Below, one piece after another: positions 5,274 to 6,273 of a DNA stretch of 6,273 nt. The notes beneath the pieces were generated by a model, which was given only the letters and a program-made list of their open reading frames with translations, ran no database searches and had not been told where the DNA came from. The stretch is from Candidatus Bathyarchaeota archaeon (GTDB lineage: Archaea; Thermoproteota; Bathyarchaeia; TCS64). Both the position numbers and the translations under genes were made by a program. The stretch spans positions 1 through 6,273 of the forward strand of contig DUKA01000197.1 in NCBI GenBank assembly GCA_013329615.1. Direction: 5' to 3'. Every line of letters starts with the position of its first letter. Position 1 is the first letter of the stretch.

Positions 5274-5287
5274 TCCCGATAACTTGA

Positions 5288-5662
5288 CTACTTCATCAGG
5301 GGGAGGTTGCCGGTTATCTTGTCTAGCTTATCATTCCTCTCTGGTCCCAGCCCTAATGCTGTGATGCTTCCCGGCGGAACCTCCGTCAGCCCACGATCCT
5401 GTATGACAGAGAAGACGATGTCGAGCCTGTCCGCCTTCTCCGCCAACTCCTTAAGCTCCTCCTGAGAGTCGACCATGAGGGCGACCTTCTTAGAGCCCTC
5501 CTCGTGCCACTTACGCCACCCCGCATGGTTCTGCTGCTTCGCCTTCTCCGAGCAGTCAACCGCCGCGTGACAAGCCTGGGCGATCATCTTCCCAGTGCTC
5601 ATCTTCAGGTCGGTGCGCACGACTATGCACATCTTGTACTCGAACTGGCTCTGCCGGCTCAT
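5288..5662 (-). CDS. pth2: Peptidyl-tRNA hydrolase, archaeal/eukaryotic Pth2 type
   Basis: A 124-residue enzyme that frees tRNA from peptidyl-tRNA dropped by ribosomes. The N-terminal signature RTDLKMSTGKMIAQACHAAV (16-35) is the Pth2 hallmark. KKVALMVDSQEEL (58-70) is the central strand and turn. VIQDRGLTEVPPGSITALGLGP (86-107) carries the conserved D89, T93, G98 and T101, though the family's usual D-A-G-R-T-Q reads D-R-G-L-T-E. The C-terminus ITGNLPLMK (116-124) matches the usual TGxLxL end. The length is typical. Its ATG overlaps the aspS TGA as ATGA, so it is translated from the same message and probably coupled. It stops with TAG, followed by a second TAG eight codons on. It is convergent with the zinc-ribbon gene. 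Confidence 0.95.
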   Translation of the reverse strand: MSRQSQFEYKMCIVVRTDLKMSTGKMIAQACHAAVDCSEKAKQQNHAGWRKWHEEGSKKVALMVDSQEELKELAEKADRLDIVFSVIQDRGLTEVPPGSITALGLGPERNDKLDKITGNLPLMK

Positions 5663-6273
5663 GGCTGGAGCCTCTCCCTGTCACGTGGGAACATGCAGCA
5701 CTCCCTGATGTTGTCCTTCCCAGTCACAATCATCGTCAACCTCTCCAAGCCGATGCTCCACCCAGCGTGTGGCGGCGCGCCATAGGCGAAAGCCTCGATG
5801 TAACCCTCGAAGTTCTCGGGGTGAAGCCCCTTCTTCGTAATCCTCTCCCTGAGCAGCTCGGGGATGTGTATGCGCTGCGTACCGCTGCTGATCTCGATCC
5901 CACCGTAGATGCAGTCGAAAGCGTGCACCTTCTCAGGGTTCTCGGCGTAGGGCATCGAGTAGAACGCCTTCTGAGCCGCTGGCCAGTCCTTGAGGAAGAA
6001 AGCCTGCTCCCCCACGAGCTCCATCAGCCTCTTCTCCTGAGGCTTCGTGAAGTCGTCGCCCCAGTTGATCGCTTCGCCCGCCTTCTGAAGCATCTTGATC
6101 GCCTCGGTGTAGGTGACGCGTCTGAAGGGCAGCGTCGGGACAACGAGGTCGCGCCCGAGCACCTTCAGTTCCTCCGAGCACTTCTCCTTCACGTCGCTGA
6201 GCATGTGTACGAGTATCTTCTCCAGCACCTTCATCACCGTCTCGTCGTCGGCGAACGCCTGCTCGATGTCCAT
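5659..6273 (-). CDS. aspS: Aspartyl-tRNA synthetase, C-terminal half (5' end outside window)
   Basis: The last 204 codons of a class IIb synthetase that charges tRNA-Asp with aspartate. The visible part begins with MDIEQAF, just after class II motif 2. It continues through PFRRVTYTEAI (49-59), the substrate-site FYSMPY (104-109) and YGGIEISSGTQRIH (123-136), to motif 3, GAPPHAGWSIGLERL (165-179), whose R178 binds ATP. It ends in FPRDRERLQP. The FPRDxxRLxP end and the GGIEISSG segment mark AspRS rather than AsnRS, and the absence of the bacterial GAD insert marks the archaeal/eukaryotic type. Full-length relatives are about 430 residues, so the N-terminal anticodon-binding domain is missing here and the edge ATG is internal. 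Whether it also charges tRNA-Asn cannot be judged, since the relevant residues lie in the missing half. It forms an operon with pth2 by a 4-base overlap. Confidence 0.95.
   Translation of the reverse strand: MDIEQAFADDETVMKVLEKILVHMLSDVKEKCSEELKVLGRDLVVPTLPFRRVTYTEAIKMLQKAGEAINWGDDFTKPQEKRLMELVGEQAFFLKDWPAAQKAFYSMPYAENPEKVHAFDCIYGGIEISSGTQRIHIPELLRERITKKGLHPENFEGYIEAFAYGAPPHAGWSIGLERLTMIVTGKDNIRECCMFPRDRERLQP

Larger units (their letters stand above)
5079..5287. other. 209-bp convergent intergenic region with no protein gene
   Basis: It lies between the zinc-ribbon stop and the pth2 stop. I find no tRNA and no ORF of note. It contains a strong plus-strand BRE/TATA (5181-5197) and three CGAAAA tracts starting at 5181, 5213 and 5247. 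On the minus strand it holds T-rich tracts downstream of pth2. TTTT at 5112-5115 is a weak candidate terminator for the zinc-ribbon gene. Confidence 0.6.

Noticed and set aside
5218..5287. C/D box small RNA
   Set aside because: ATGACGC, CTGA (5241-5244) and ATGAAAA (5266-5272) only loosely match the boxes, the D'-C' spacing is too long and no good final D box is present.
5079..5287. tRNA gene in the convergent gap
   Set aside because: No GTTC-A-A-type T-arm box or CCA-proximal acceptor pairing could be found.

Overview
The window reads as archaeal chromosome of moderately high GC. The evidence is an aspartyl-tRNA synthetase C-terminal half of the archaeal/eukaryotic type, a Pth2-type peptidyl-tRNA hydrolase, a 53-residue four-CxxC zinc-ribbon protein, a geranylgeranyl-reductase-family flavoprotein (archaeal lipid synthesis) and BRE/TATA promoters 25-35 bp before several start codons. 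I cannot place it at genus level. TAG is used as a normal stop by two intact genes.

Left (1-1337, minus strand): the N-terminal 445 codons of a SNF2-family helicase that runs out of the window just at its Walker A motif, with a probably leaderless promoter near 1361-1370. Next (about 1440-2740, plus strand): a TnpB-only IS200/IS605-type element. Its tnpB is full length with all RuvC residues but carries an in-frame TAG at codon 17. The ends are two matching subterminal hairpins, a TTTAC on the left and a TCAC on the right. It sits between the divergent promoters of the helicase and the FKBP gene, and its right end abuts the FKBP BRE/TATA.

Middle (2801-5078, plus strand): a long FKBP-type prolyl isomerase with an acidic Pro/Glu-rich N-terminal tail; 21-24 bp later, and in the same reading frame after a TAG stop, the geranylgeranyl reductase; then, with its own TATA box overlapping the reductase stop codon, the small zinc-ribbon protein predicted to act in translation. 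Right (5288-6273, minus strand): pth2 and aspS overlap by ATGA and run convergent to the plus-strand genes. The 209-bp convergent gap (5079-5287) holds an unusually good plus-strand BRE/TATA with no protein gene behind it, and A/T tracts that may be terminators.

Functionally, aspS, pth2 and the zinc-ribbon protein belong to translation, FKBP to protein folding and the reductase to membrane lipid saturation: a housekeeping neighbourhood invaded by one mobile element. The items that most deserve a second look are the TnpB element (nonsense codon, predicted guide over the FKBP core promoter) and the orphan promoter at 5181-5197.
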